A stretch of 64,000 bases of DNA from Sphingomonas leidyi (GCF_011761945.1 NZ_JAASQV010000005.1:186001-250000); one strand, 5' to 3'; shown: positions 1-9,365, counted from the first letter of the stretch. Notes: generated by a model from the letters alone, not told the origin. Program-made: numbers and translations.

Positions 1-1
1 C

Positions 2-595
2 TCCTCGGCCAAGGCCAATCTGGAGCTGGCGCGGGCGGGCGTGGCCCAGGCCAATTCGACGCGCGGCGCCGCCAGCGGCGAGCTTGCCGCGAACAATGCG
101 CTGATCAGCGGCACCACCGCCAATTCGGCACCGGAAGTGCTTTCCGCCCAGGCCAGGGTGGCGCAGGCGCAGCTCGATCTCGATCGCACCGTGATCCGCG
201 CGCCGATCGACGGCGTGGTGACGCGCCGCAACGTCCAGGTCGGCCAGCGCGTCGCGCCGGGTGCGCAGCTGATGCTGGTCGTGCCGGTGGGCCAGCTCTA
301 TGTCGACGCCAATTTCAAGGAAGGCCAGCTGACCCGCGTGAAGGTCGGCCAGCCGGTGACGCTCAAGTCCGACCTTTATGGCGGCGGCGTCGAATATCAC
401 GGCAAGGTCGTCGGCCTGTCGGGCGGCACCGGTTCGTCCTTCGCGCTGATCCCGGCGCAGAACGCCACGGGCAACTGGATCAAGGTGGTCCAGCGCCTGC
501 CGGTGCGCGTCGCGCTCGATCCCAGGGAGCTTGCCGAGCACCCGCTCCGGGTCGGCCTTTCCATGGACGCCGAGATCGACGTCTCGAAGAACTGA
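2..595 (+). CDS. HlyD/EmrA-family membrane fusion protein (5' end missing)
   Basis: This is the C-terminal part (about 197 residues) of a periplasmic adaptor that links an inner-membrane exporter to an outer-membrane channel. The reading frame is open from the window edge, so the true start lies upstream. Visible parts are the end of an alpha-helical hairpin rich in Ala and Gln, then the returning half of the lipoyl/barrel-sandwich domain with the family-typical stretch RTVIRAPIDGVVTRRNVQVG, then a beta-barrel domain with VDANFKEGQL. The gene stops 11 bases before an EmrB-type transporter, which is the usual EmrA-EmrB order. It probably forms a multidrug or fatty-acid exporter with that protein. 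The exact substrate cannot be read from the sequence. Confidence 0.9.
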   Translation, partial: SSAKANLELARAGVAQANSTRGAASGELAANNALISGTTANSAPEVLSAQARVAQAQLDLDRTVIRAPIDGVVTRRNVQVGQRVAPGAQLMLVVPVGQLYVDANFKEGQLTRVKVGQPVTLKSDLYGGGVEYHGKVVGLSGGTGSSFALIPAQNATGNWIKVVQRLPVRVALDPRELAEHPLRVGLSMDAEIDVSKN

Positions 596-606
596 GGACG
601 GCTGCG

Positions 607-2136
607 ATGAACGGCAAGACCGAGACGGCGGCGCCCCTGACCGGGCTGCCGCTGATCCTCGCGGGCGTGGTGCTCGCGCTGACCAATTTCATGGTGGTGC
701 TCGACACCACCATCGCCAACGTCTCGGTCCCGCACATCTCGGGCAGCCTCGGCATCTCGGGCAGCCAGGGGACGTGGATCATCACCTCCTATGCCGTGGC
801 GGAGGCGGTGTGCGTGCCGCTGACCGGCTGGCTCGCCGGGCGCTTCGGCACGGTGCGCACCTTCACCTTCGGGATGATCGGCTTCGGCGTCTTCTCGGTC
901 CTGTGCGGCCTGTCGACTTCGCTCGGCATGCTCGTCGCCTGCCGTATCGGCCAGGGGCTGTGCGGCGGCCCGCTGATGCCGCTGTCGCAGACGCTGCTGA
1001 TGCGCATCTTCAAGCCCGAGCAGCGCGCCCAGGCGATGGGCGTCTGGTCGATGACCACCGTCGTCGCGCCGATCCTGGGCCCGATCCTGGGCGGCACGAT
1101 CTCGGACAGCTGGTCGTGGCACTGGATCTTCTTCATCAACATCCCCGTCGCCGCCCTTTGCGCGTTCGGCGGCATGCGGCTGCTCTCCAGGGTCGAGACG
1201 CCGACGAGCAAGCTGCGCGTCGACCGGGTCGGGCTGATGCTGATGCTGCTGTGGATCGGCGCGCTGCAGATCATGCTCGATCTCGGCCGCGAGCATGACT
1301 GGTTCAACGACCGCACGATCGTGATGCTCGGCGTGACCGCGCTGATCGGCTTCCTGGTCTTCCTGGCCTGGGAGGGGACCGAGGACCAGCCGATCGTCGA
1401 CCTGCGCGTGTTCCGGCATCGGGGCTTCACCGTGGCGGTGCTGTCGCTGGCCCTGGCCTTCGGGACCTTCTTCTCCTCGGCAGTGATCATCCCGCAATGG
1501 CTGCAGACCAGCATGGGCTACACCGCCACCTATGCCGGCTATGCCACTGCCTTTACCGGCGTGGCGGCGGTGATCATGTCGCCGATCGTCGCCAAGCTGA
1601 CGAACAAGGTCGATCCGCGCGCGCTGGTGTGCTTCGGAATCCTCTGGCTCGGCTTCACTTCGCTGCTGCGGGTCCAATGGAACAGCCAGGCCGATTTCTG
1701 GAGTCTCGCCTTCCCGCAGATGCTGCAGGGCATCGGCATGCCGTTCTTCTTCATTCCGTTGACCACGCTGGCGCTGGGCTCGGTGCAGCCGCAGGAAACG
1801 GCATCGGCCGCAGGCGTGATGGCGTTCCTGCGGACGATGGCGGGCGCGATCGGCACGTCGGTATCGACCACCGCCTGGGACGACAGCGCCCGCGTGGCGC
1901 GCAGCGAGATCGCCTCGCGGCTGAACAGCGACGGCACCGTCGATGCGATGGCGGCGCAGGGCTTCTCGCTCGACCAGGCGCGGCTCGCGATCGCGCAGCT
2001 GGTCGACAAGGAAGCCTTTGCGCTGGCGACGAGCCACATCTTCCTGCTCTCCGCCTTCGTCTTCGCCGGCGCGGCGATGATCATCTGGCTGACCCCGCGC
2101 CCGAAGCGGGCAGTGGGGGCGGGCGCGGCGCATTAG
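607..2136 (+). CDS. EmrB/QacA-type MFS drug exporter (DHA2 family)
   Basis: A 509-residue proton-driven exporter of the 14-helix DHA2 group. Diagnostic motifs are LDTTIANVSVPHI in the first helix, the loop motif GWLAGRFGTVR between helices 2 and 3, and the motif-C-like region GPILGGTISDSWSWHWIFFIN in helix 5. Hydrophobic segments continue almost to the C terminus, where a short basic tail ends the protein. The ATG follows a GAGGA ribosome site, 11 bases after the adaptor gene stops, so the two are surely cotranscribed. Together they should span the envelope with a TolC-like channel encoded elsewhere. The length is normal for the family and no key motif is missing. Confidence 0.95.
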   Translation: MNGKTETAAPLTGLPLILAGVVLALTNFMVVLDTTIANVSVPHISGSLGISGSQGTWIITSYAVAEAVCVPLTGWLAGRFGTVRTFTFGMIGFGVFSVLCGLSTSLGMLVACRIGQGLCGGPLMPLSQTLLMRIFKPEQRAQAMGVWSMTTVVAPILGPILGGTISDSWSWHWIFFINIPVAALCAFGGMRLLSRVETPTSKLRVDRVGLMLMLLWIGALQIMLDLGREHDWFNDRTIVMLGVTALIGFLVFLAWEGTEDQPIVDLRVFRHRGFTVAVLSLALAFGTFFSSAVIIPQWLQTSMGYTATYAGYATAFTGVAAVIMSPIVAKLTNKVDPRALVCFGILWLGFTSLLRVQWNSQADFWSLAFPQMLQGIGMPFFFIPLTTLALGSVQPQETASAAGVMAFLRTMAGAIGTSVSTTAWDDSARVARSEIASRLNSDGTVDAMAAQGFSLDQARLAIAQLVDKEAFALATSHIFLLSAFVFAGAAMIIWLTPRPKRAVGAGAAH

Positions 2137-2187
2137 GCCCGCCATCAGGCGCTTACACCGGCGCGCGGATGTGTTAGGGACACCGCG

Positions 2188-2520
2188 ATGCGCCTGTTGC
2201 TGCCCGTCATTGCCTGTCTGATGCTGGTGATCACCAGCCTGACGACGGTCGCGCACGCGACCGAGGCGCCGGAGCGGCACCTCACCACGATCGAGATCGA
2301 GGGCTGGCACGCCCCCGGCGATGCCGATGAAGTGCCGGCCGATCCCGACAAGAACTATCCGCATCACCATTCGACCTGCCACGGCCATGACCTCGCCGCG
2401 CCGGTGAAGGCGCCCGCGGCGCCCCGTGCCCATGGCGGCACCCGGCTGGCCTGGCGCATGGCCAGCGCCGAGCTTGCCGCGCGCGTCGCCGACACGCCGC
2501 TAAGACCACCGATCGCCTGA
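2188..2520 (+). CDS. small exported His-rich protein ahead of a metal efflux pump
   Basis: A 110-residue protein of unknown family. It starts with a clear Sec signal peptide (MRLLLPVIACLMLVITSLTT, cleavage likely after VAHA). The mature part is short and polar and contains a histidine/cysteine cluster NYPHHHSTCHGHD at residues 56-68, a plausible metal-binding site. It lies 51 bases after the MFS gene and 54 bases before the czcB-like gene, in the same direction. Small exported proteins of this sort (CzcI-like or CopL-like) are often found at the head of metal efflux operons, so a role in periplasmic metal sensing or buffering is an inference from position and composition, not from recognised homology. 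Confidence 0.7.
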   Translation: MRLLLPVIACLMLVITSLTTVAHATEAPERHLTTIEIEGWHAPGDADEVPADPDKNYPHHHSTCHGHDLAAPVKAPAAPRAHGGTRLAWRMASAELAARVADTPLRPPIA

Positions 2521-2574
2521 CACCGGCCTCCGCGCCCTTCGCGGCGCGTCTGTCCCTGTCAGGAGTTCAAGTTC

Positions 2575-3702
2575 ATGCATCGAATCGCAGCGGCGCTTTG
2601 CGTCGCGACGCTCATTGCCGGTTGCGGCGCGCCTGCGCCCCAGCCGGAAAACAAGACTGCCGAGGCGCATGCCGAAGGCACCGCCACGCTCACCGCCGAA
2701 CAGATCGCTTCGGCCAACATCACGCTGATCCGGCCCGGCCGGGGCGGCGCCGGGGCCGCGATCGAGGCGCCCGCCCTGCTCGAGAGCGATCCGGACGCCA
2801 CCCGGGTGGTCGCGGCGCCGCTCGAAGGGCGCGTGATCGCGCTCGTCCGGAACCTGGGCGATGCCGTCCGCCGGGGCGATACGCTGGCGGTGATCGAGAG
2901 CCGCCAGGCCGCCGGCCTCCAGGCCGAAGTGGAGAAGGCGCGGACCCGGCTGGAACTCGCCCGCAAGACGCTGGCGCGCGACGAGGCGCTCTATGCGCGC
3001 GGCTTCCGCCCCCTGCGCGAAGTCGAGATATCGCGCGCCGCCGCCGAACAGGCGGAGACGGATGTCAGGCTGGCGCGCCAGCAGGTCGCGGCCTCGGGCG
3101 TGCGCGGCGGCAGCCTCAACCGGATCGTGATCACCGCGCCGATCGCCGGCCGCGTCGTCGCGCGCAGCGCCGTGCCCGGCCAGATGTTCACCGCCGATGC
3201 GGCGGAGACCGAATTGTTCCGGATCGCGGCGCTGGAGCGGCTCAGCGTCGCCCTGTCGATCGCGGCCGGCGATGCCGCCCGGGTGCGGCCCGGCAATCCG
3301 GTCGAAGTGACCGCGGCGGGGCGCACCGCCATGGCGCGCGTGCGTTTCGTCGCGCCGGCGCTGGATCCGCAGACGCGCCTCGTCCGGGTGATCGCCGATC
3401 TCGACAATCGCGGCGGCCAGTGGCGCGCGGGCGAGCCGGTGCAGGCGCGGATCGAAGTCGCGGGGGCGGGCGGCGCCCCGCTGATGGTGCCGGCGACGGC
3501 GGTGCAGACGGTGGAGAACCGCCCCGTGCTGTTCGTGCGGACGCCGCAGGGCTTCCGGACCCGGCCGGTGACGCTCGGCGCCCGCGACGGCGCGATGGTC
3601 GCGATCCTTGCCGGCCTTTCGGACGGCGAGCAGATCGCCGCCACCAACACCTTCACGCTCAAGGCCGAGCTCGGCAAGGGCGAAGCGAGCCATGAGGACT
3701 GA
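2575..3702 (+). CDS. RND metal efflux periplasmic adaptor, CzcB-like lipoprotein
   Basis: A 375-residue membrane fusion protein of a heavy-metal RND pump. The N terminus is a lipoprotein signal with lipobox LIAGC, so Cys17 should be lipidated. Domains follow the usual order: first lipoyl half (VAAPLEGRVIALVRNLGDAV), alpha-helical hairpin (about residues 110-170), second lipoyl half (IVITAPIAGRVVARSAVPGQ), beta-barrel, and a C-terminal membrane-proximal domain with GARDGAMVAILAGLSDGEQI. A ribosome site AGGAG precedes the ATG. It ends 3 bases before the pump gene. A CusB-type His/Met metal-binding N-terminal domain is not obvious, which fits a CzcB-like rather than CusB-like protein. Confidence 0.92.
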   Translation: MHRIAAALCVATLIAGCGAPAPQPENKTAEAHAEGTATLTAEQIASANITLIRPGRGGAGAAIEAPALLESDPDATRVVAAPLEGRVIALVRNLGDAVRRGDTLAVIESRQAAGLQAEVEKARTRLELARKTLARDEALYARGFRPLREVEISRAAAEQAETDVRLARQQVAASGVRGGSLNRIVITAPIAGRVVARSAVPGQMFTADAAETELFRIAALERLSVALSIAAGDAARVRPGNPVEVTAAGRTAMARVRFVAPALDPQTRLVRVIADLDNRGGQWRAGEPVQARIEVAGAGGAPLMVPATAVQTVENRPVLFVRTPQGFRTRPVTLGARDGAMVAILAGLSDGEQIAATNTFTLKAELGKGEASHED

Positions 3703-3705
3703 GCC

Positions 3706-6700
3706 ATGATCGCCCGCATCGTCAACTGGGCGGTCGACAAGCGCTGGCTTGTCCTCCTGCTCACCGCCATCGCCGCCGTGATCGGCGCCGCCGCCCTGTA
3801 TCGCCTTCCGATCGACGCGGTGCCGGACATCACCAACAACCAGGTCCAGATCAACGTCCGCGCGCCCGCGCTCTCGACCGAACTGGTCGAGAAGCAGGTC
3901 GCCTTTCCGATCGAGACCGCGCTCGCCGGCATTCCCGGCCTCGAATATACCCGCTCGCTCAGCCGCAACGGCTTCGCGCAGGTGACGGCGGTGTTCACCG
4001 ACGCCACCGACATCTATTTCGCCCGCGCCCAGGTGAACGAACGGCTCGCGGGCGTGCGGGAAGGGCTGCCCGACGGCGCCGATCCCGAACTGGGGCCGAT
4101 CGCCACCGGCCTTGGCGAAGTCTATATGTGGACGGTCCGGCTCGATCACCGGGCGGACGACAAGCATCAGCCCGGCGAGCCCGGGATGCAGCCCGACGGC
4201 AGCTACATCACCCCCGAGGGCGAGCGGCTGGTAACGGAGACCGACAAGGCGACCTATCTGCGCACTGCGCAGGACTGGATCGTCACGCCGCTGCTCAAGA
4301 ACGTGCCGGGGCTCGCCGGCATCGATTCGATCGGCGGTTATGCGCGGCAGATCCTGGTCATTCCCGACGTGGCGAAGCTGGCGGCGCTCGGCCTGACGCT
4401 CACCGATCTGGCCACGGCGATCGAGCGCAACAACACCAGCAGCGGCGGCGGCTTCGTCGACCGCAACGGCGAGGGGCTCGCGGTGCGCGCCGACGCGCTG
4501 GTGCGGGGCCCGGCCGAGCTGTCGCGCATCGTCGTGGCCACGCGCGCCGGGGTGCCCATCACGCTCGATCAGGTCGCGACGGTGCGGACCGGGCAGGCGG
4601 TGCGCATGGGATCGGCGTCGGAAAACGGCACCGAAGTGGTGGTCGGCACCGCGATCATGCGGATCGGCGAGAACAGCCGTACGGTGGCGACCGCGGTGGC
4701 GGACCGGCTCAAGTCGATCAACGCCTCGCTGCCGCCCGACGTGGTGGTCCAGCCGGTGCTCGATCGCACGGCGCTGGTCAATTCGACGATCCGCACGGTG
4801 GCGCGCAACCTGAGCGAGGGCGCGCTCCTCGTCATCGTCGTGCTGTTCCTGCTGCTCGGCAATTTCCGCGCGGCGCTGATCGCGGCCGCGGTGATCCCGG
4901 TCACGATGCTGCTCACCGGCTTCGGCATGCTGCGGCTGGGCGTGTCGGCCAATCTGATGAGCCTCGGCGCGCTCGATTTCGGGCTGATCGTCGACGGGGC
5001 GGTGATCATCGTCGAGAACGCCCTGCGCCGCCTCGCGGAGCGCCAGCACGAAGCCGGGCGGCCGCTCGATCGGGCCGAACGGCTGGAGACGGTCTCCGCC
5101 GCCGCGCGCGAGATGATCCGGCCTTCCGTCTATGGCCAGGCGATCATCATGCTGGTCTATGTGCCGCTGCTCACGTTGAGCGGTGTCGAGGGCAAGACCT
5201 TCGTGCCGATGGCGGTGACGGTGATCCTCGCGCTCGCCTGCGCCTTCGTCCTGTCGCTCACCTTCGTGCCCGCGGCGATCGCGATCTGGCTGTCGAGGCG
5301 CGTCGAGGAGAAGGAAGGGCGCATCATCGGCTGGCTGCGCCGGCGCTACGAACCGGGCCTCGACCGCGCGATGCGCCGGCCCACCGTCACGATCGGCGCG
5401 GCGGTGGCGAGCCTGGGCGCGGCGGCGCTCGCCTTTCTGGCGCTGGGCCAGGTGTTCCTCCCGCAGCTCGACGAGGGAGACCTGCTGATCCAGGCGCTGC
5501 GCATCCCCGCCACTTCCGTCCAGCAGAGCCAGGCGATGCAGGTGCCGCTCGAACGGCTGATGGCGAAGCAGCCCGAAGTGAAGTTCGTCTTCTCCAAGAC
5601 CGGCACGGCCGAGCTCGCCTCGGATCCGATGCCCCCCAACGCCACCGACATGTTCGTGATCCTGAAGCCGCGCGCCGAATGGCCCGATCCGGGGCTGCGC
5701 AAGGAAGCGCTGGTCGAGCGGATCGAGGGGCAGCTCGCGAAGCTGCCGGGCAATGCGTACGAGATCACCCAACCGATCCAGATGCGCTTCAACGAGCTGA
5801 TCGCGGGCGTGCGCGGCGACATCGCGGTGAAAGTGTTCGGGGACGACTTCGCCGCGATGAACGCCACTGCCGAACGCATCGCCGGCATCCTGCGCCGCAC
5901 CCCCGGCGCGGCGGACGTGAAGGTCGAGCAGACCAGCGGCCTGCCGATGCTCGACATCCGCGTGAACCGCGACGCGATGGCTCGGCTTGGCGTGACCGCG
6001 CAGGATGTGCAGGATCTGGTCGCCGCCACGCTGGGCGGGCGCGAAGCCGGCATGATCTTCGAGGGGGATCGCCGTTTCCCGGTGGTGCTGCGGCTCTCCG
6101 AGACGCAGCGCGCCGATTTCGAGGCGCTGGCCCGGCTGCAACTGCCCGTCGCGGGCGGTGCCTTCGTGCCGCTCGCCAGCGTCGCGGAGATCCGCGTTGT
6201 CGACGGTCCCAACCAGATCAGCCGGGAGAATGGCAAGCGGCGCGTCGTCGTCCAGGCGAACGTGCGCGGGCGCGATGTCGGCAGCGTGGTTGCCGATGCG
6301 CGCGCCGCGATCGAGCGCGAGGTGCGGCTGCCCGCCGGCAGCTATCTCCTATGGGGCGGCCAGTTCGAGAATCTCGCCTCGGCGCGCGATCGGCTGGCAT
6401 TGGTGATCCCCGCCTGCTTCGCGCTGATCCTGTTGCTGCTCTACGGCGCGCTCGGTTCGGCGCGCGATGCGGCCATCGTCTTCACCGGCGTGCCGCTCGC
6501 GCTGGTGGGCGGCGTGCTCGCGCTGTTTCTGCGGGGCATGGACTTCTCGATTTCGGCCGCAGTCGGCTTCATCGCCTTGTCCGGCATCGCGGTGCTCAAC
6601 GGGCTGGTGATGGTCTCCTCGATCCAGGACCTGGTCCGCGCGGGCGTGGCGCGGGCGGAGGCCGCCAGAGCGGGGGCGATGCAGCGCCTGCGGCCGGTGG

Positions 6701-6888
6701 TGATGACGGCGCTGGTCGCCAGCCTCGGCTTCGTGCCGATGGCGCTCGGCCATGGCGCGGGGGCGGAAGTGCAGAAGCCGCTGGCGACGGTCGTGATCGG
6801 CGGCCTGATCTCGGCGACCTTGCTTACCTTGTTCGTGTTGCCGGCGCTCTATGCCCGGTTCGGGCAGGTGCCGCGCGAAACGCCATAA
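3706..6888 (+). CDS. CzcA-type heavy metal RND efflux pump
   Basis: A 1,060-residue inner-membrane proton antiporter that exports divalent metal ions. It has the standard RND plan of two halves, each with one helix, a large periplasmic loop and a helix bundle. The fourth helix carries DFGLIVDGAVIIVEN with Asp424, Asp430 and Glu437. This is the HME1 signature (Co/Zn/Cd/Ni pumps such as CzcA) and differs from the DAAIVMVEN of copper/silver CusA pumps. The N terminus (YRLPIDAVPDITNNQVQIN) is also typical. It is cotranscribed with the adaptor gene. No outer-membrane CzcC gene occurs beside it, so the pump must borrow a channel encoded elsewhere. Function as a divalent-cation pump is strong; the exact metal is not resolved. 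Confidence 0.95.
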   Translation: MIARIVNWAVDKRWLVLLLTAIAAVIGAAALYRLPIDAVPDITNNQVQINVRAPALSTELVEKQVAFPIETALAGIPGLEYTRSLSRNGFAQVTAVFTDATDIYFARAQVNERLAGVREGLPDGADPELGPIATGLGEVYMWTVRLDHRADDKHQPGEPGMQPDGSYITPEGERLVTETDKATYLRTAQDWIVTPLLKNVPGLAGIDSIGGYARQILVIPDVAKLAALGLTLTDLATAIERNNTSSGGGFVDRNGEGLAVRADALVRGPAELSRIVVATRAGVPITLDQVATVRTGQAVRMGSASENGTEVVVGTAIMRIGENSRTVATAVADRLKSINASLPPDVVVQPVLDRTALVNSTIRTVARNLSEGALLVIVVLFLLLGNFRAALIAAAVIPVTMLLTGFGMLRLGVSANLMSLGALDFGLIVDGAVIIVENALRRLAERQHEAGRPLDRAERLETVSAAAREMIRPSVYGQAIIMLVYVPLLTLSGVEGKTFVPMAVTVILALACAFVLSLTFVPAAIAIWLSRRVEEKEGRIIGWLRRRYEPGLDRAMRRPTVTIGAAVASLGAAALAFLALGQVFLPQLDEGDLLIQALRIPATSVQQSQAMQVPLERLMAKQPEVKFVFSKTGTAELASDPMPPNATDMFVILKPRAEWPDPGLRKEALVERIEGQLAKLPGNAYEITQPIQMRFNELIAGVRGDIAVKVFGDDFAAMNATAERIAGILRRTPGAADVKVEQTSGLPMLDIRVNRDAMARLGVTAQDVQDLVAATLGGREAGMIFEGDRRFPVVLRLSETQRADFEALARLQLPVAGGAFVPLASVAEIRVVDGPNQISRENGKRRVVVQANVRGRDVGSVVADARAAIEREVRLPAGSYLLWGGQFENLASARDRLALVIPACFALILLLLYGALGSARDAAIVFTGVPLALVGGVLALFLRGMDFSISAAVGFIALSGIAVLNGLVMVSSIQDLVRAGVARAEAARAGAMQRLRPVVMTALVASLGFVPMALGHGAGAEVQKPLATVVIGGLISATLLTLFVLPALYARFGQVPRETP

Positions 6889-6963
6889 GGCGGGCGACGC
6901 ACCCTGTCGTCTTCGTCGATGATATAATGCACTGGATGCAGGCCTATGCGCATTGGGGGAAGA

Positions 6964-7893
6964 ATGAGAGGTATCGAACTTTACGCGCCGCGAGATGCGG
7001 GGCACCGTCGAACCTGGACTTGGGCTACGATCGTCTTGATGCTGGCGTTCCTGATCGCCGGCGAGCTCGTGGCCACGGGAATAGCGAGTCTGTTGGGCCT
7101 GGATCTGGGCGATCAGCAGGAGCCGTGGTGGGAACTCGGATACTCTCTCTTCTTCGGTTTCGGGCTGGTTGCCTTGCTTCTCCTCGCATGGGTCAGGTTC
7201 TTCGAGCGACGACCGCTGGCGACCATCGGGTTCAACGGCGACGGCGCGAAGCGCTTTGTGCGAGGCTATCTCGGCGGCCTCGCCCTGCTCGCCATAGTTA
7301 TCGGCGGGATCGGGATCATCGGAGGCTATCGCATCGAGGCTGGCGGCGCGCTCCAGGCCGCTGACCCTGCGGTCGCGCTGGGGGCGATCGGCATCCTCCT
7401 GGCGGGCTTCATCGTCCAGGGCTCGACCGAGGAGCTGATCACGCGCGGCTGGATGATGCAGCTGGTCGCTTCGCGTCACGGGCTATGGGCCGGCATCGTC
7501 TTCAACTGCGTGATCTTTGCCGTCCTTCACGGGGCTAACATCGCGCCCTCTGCCGAACTGGCGCTGGGCCTCGTCAATGTCGCGCTCGTCGGCCTTTTCC
7601 TGAGCCTCTACGCCGCCCGGGCAGGGTCGCTATGGGGCGTATGCGGTTGGCACGCCGCCTGGAACTGGCTTCTCGGATTGGGCTTTGGCCTCGAGGTGTC
7701 CGGAAACCGGATCCAGACGCCGCCGCTCATCGTCGATCTTGCGCCGAACCAAGCCGTGCCTTGGTGGATTACCGGCGGGGCGTTCGGCCCAGAGGCGAGC
7801 ATTCTGTCGACGGTCGTGCTGGCCGTGGGGGCCGTCTGGTTGCTGATGAGGCGCCAGGCTGCGGGATATGGCGGCCCTCCCGGCCAGGCGTGA
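6964..7893 (+). CDS. CPBP-family intramembrane glutamic protease
   Basis: A 309-residue polytopic membrane protein of the CAAX protease/bacteriocin-processing (Abi) family. The conserved family motifs are present: the glutamate pair in STEELITRGWMM (Glu156-Glu157, with the conserved Arg), then FNCVIFAVLHG (Phe and His) and HAAWNWLLG (HxxxN-like). About seven hydrophobic segments are visible. An upstream in-frame ATG exists at 6946, but the ATG at 6964 sits four bases after a GGGGGA ribosome site and is preferred. It stands alone, 75 bases after the czcA-like gene, and codon use is slightly less GC-biased than in its neighbours. The substrate is unknown; roles in this family range from peptide maturation to stress signalling. 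Confidence 0.85.
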   Translation: MRGIELYAPRDAGHRRTWTWATIVLMLAFLIAGELVATGIASLLGLDLGDQQEPWWELGYSLFFGFGLVALLLLAWVRFFERRPLATIGFNGDGAKRFVRGYLGGLALLAIVIGGIGIIGGYRIEAGGALQAADPAVALGAIGILLAGFIVQGSTEELITRGWMMQLVASRHGLWAGIVFNCVIFAVLHGANIAPSAELALGLVNVALVGLFLSLYAARAGSLWGVCGWHAAWNWLLGLGFGLEVSGNRIQTPPLIVDLAPNQAVPWWITGGAFGPEASILSTVVLAVGAVWLLMRRQAAGYGGPPGQA

Positions 7894-8109
7894 CGCCTTG
7901 CCGGAGTCACTTTCGATGCAGGTGAACCGCCACTTCGAGCGAAGCTCAGCGGGTCACCCATCGAATGGCAACCGCCCCGGGGCGCGACCGTGGCAGCTCC
8001 TTGCTTCGTGCGATGTCGGCCCAGATGCCGAACGTCCACATTGCAAACGATGGATATGGGCTCGTTGGCTGGCCAAGCGCAGATATCAGCGAGCGCGATC
8101 AAAGAAAAA

Positions 8110-8185
8110 TGGTGCCCGGGGACGGAGTCGAACCGCCGACACTGCGATTTTCAGTCGCATGCTCTACCAACTGAGCTACCCGGGC
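8110..8185 (-). tRNA. tRNA-Phe (GAA)
   Basis: A 76-base cloverleaf on the minus strand. The acceptor stem GCCCGGG pairs with CCCGGGC, the D-loop has AGCTCAGTTGGTAGAGC, the anticodon GAA lies at 8152-8150, the T-loop is GGTTCGACTCC, and CCA is encoded at the 3' end. It follows yacG by 30 bases on the same strand and may be cotranscribed with the infA-maf-yacG cluster. A T-rich run directly after the CCA could end transcription. Confidence 0.97.
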
Positions 8186-8215
8186 ATGCCCGGCGAGTGC
8201 CGGGGAGCGCGCCTC

Positions 8216-8401
8216 TTAGTCGTGCGAATCGGTGCTGTCCACCCCCGAATGCGCATGGGGATCCACGCGCTCGCCGGGAATGCGATAGCCCTCGCCCAGC
8301 CATTGCAGCAGGTCGCGGTCCTTGCAGCCGCGGCTGCAGAAAGGCTTGTTCTCGATATCCGTCGGCTGGCCGCAGACGGGGCAGGTATCGCTCTTCGCCA
8401 T
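8216..8401 (-). CDS. yacG: DNA gyrase inhibitor YacG (zinc-binding)
   Basis: A 61-residue zinc-ribbon protein. Four cysteines form C-X2-C (Cys7, Cys10) and C-X3-C (Cys22, Cys26), the YacG zinc site, followed by the family stretch SRGCKDRDLLQWL and an acidic, flexible tail. In E. coli YacG binds the GyrB C-terminal region and blocks DNA binding by gyrase. The ATG is one base after the stop of the RNase-like gene, so the two are translationally coupled. Length and motifs are normal. Confidence 0.93.
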   Translation of the reverse strand: MAKSDTCPVCGQPTDIENKPFCSRGCKDRDLLQWLGEGYRIPGERVDPHAHSGVDSTDSHD

Positions 8402-8402
8402 T

Positions 8403-9365
8403 TCACTCCTTCGCGCCGGTTCCGTCGCCGGCGGACGTGAACCTGGTCACGCCGCCGATCCGCCGCGCCAGCTCCGTTGTCCAGCCGGGTTGCTGGGCGA
8501 GGCGGCGTGCGACGTTCCTGGTCACCATATGGGTAGTCGGGGGCGGCGGGGGAAGCCGTTCGATCCGCCTGAGCTCGGCCCGCGTCTCGGCGCCGAGCGG
8601 ATCGGCGCGCAGCAGTTCGGGTAGCGAAGGCCGAGTGCGGCGGCGGACGATCTGGAGGAAGCCGAAGCCGTTCACCGCGGTCCGCTCGAAGGGCTGGGGC
8701 AGGGCGGCGTCGATCGCCTCGGCCACCGCCTGGCGCGCGCCCTTTCCGGCAAGCGTGGGGAAGTCGATGCCGATCGAGCCGGCGATGCCGTGTCGCTCGA
8801 TCGCCCGCGCCACCGCATGCGCGGCGGCAACCGCCAGCGGCTCGATCGGGCCGGAGCCGTCGACGTCGAACAATGCCATTGCCGGGGTGGGCGAAAGCCG
8901 CAGCGCCCCGCCCGGAAAGGCGATCTCGCCGGTGATCGCTTCCTCGATCACTTCGGACCAGCCGGCCGCTTCCAGCGCGTCCGGCTCGTGCGGGCGGAGC
9001 ATGCGGAGGGGGAGGCCGGTGGCGGCGATGCGATCGAGCAGGGTGGGGCCGTCGGTGGGTTCCTCGTCGCTCGGCACCGCCTTGGGCAGCTTGGCGCGGC
9101 CCGGCTCGGGAATCGCTTCGCGAACGATCCGCACCCGCAGCTTCGCCCCCTGGGTGATCGCCTTGGGGACATGGTCGCACAGCGCCTCGCCGCCGCCGTC
9201 GAGCGCGATCAGCTTGGCCGCCTTGTCGACCAGCCTTGCGTCGAGCACCGCGCCGACGCGCGGTCGGGTGCCCTCCAGCTCGATCCGCGCCTTCCAGATG
9301 CTGCCGCGCGCGACGAGCGCGGCGCGGTTCTCGCCGATTCCGGCCTCGTACAGCCACTCAGCCAA
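8403..9365 (-). CDS. minimal RNase E/G-family ribonuclease
   Basis: A protein of about 320 residues related to the catalytic core of RNase E/G. It keeps the two metal-binding aspartate regions, LFDVDGSGP and IGIDFPTLAGKGARQ, which match the family's DNSARAT and VIDFIDM sites. It lacks a recognisable S1 RNA-binding domain and the zinc-link CPxC that full-length RNase E/G uses to dimerise. The start is taken as TTG at 9365, which overlaps the maf stop by eight bases; the protein then begins LAEWLYEAGIGENRAAL, where homologues appear to start. It lies between maf and yacG in a dense operon. It is probably an RNA-processing enzyme, but activity without the S1 domain is uncertain. Confidence 0.85.
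   Translation of the reverse strand: MAEWLYEAGIGENRAALVARGSIWKARIELEGTRPRVGAVLDARLVDKAAKLIALDGGGEALCDHVPKAITQGAKLRVRIVREAIPEPGRAKLPKAVPSDEEPTDGPTLLDRIAATGLPLRMLRPHEPDALEAAGWSEVIEEAITGEIAFPGGALRLSPTPAMALFDVDGSGPIEPLAVAAAHAVARAIERHGIAGSIGIDFPTLAGKGARQAVAEAIDAALPQPFERTAVNGFGFLQIVRRRTRPSLPELLRADPLGAETRAELRRIERLPPPPPTTHMVTRNVARRLAQQPGWTTELARRIGGVTRFTSAGDGTGAKE

Noticed and set aside
2500..6141. A 3.6-kb open frame on the minus strand opposite the czcB/czcA-like genes
   Set aside because: It is rich in Arg, His and Gln with no domain-like sequence and lies antisense to well-recognised genes. GC-rich codon use leaves such frames open by chance.
7894..8109. A gene in the gap between the CPBP protease and tRNA-Phe
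   Set aside because: Open frames here have no ribosome site and unnatural composition; I see nothing supportable.
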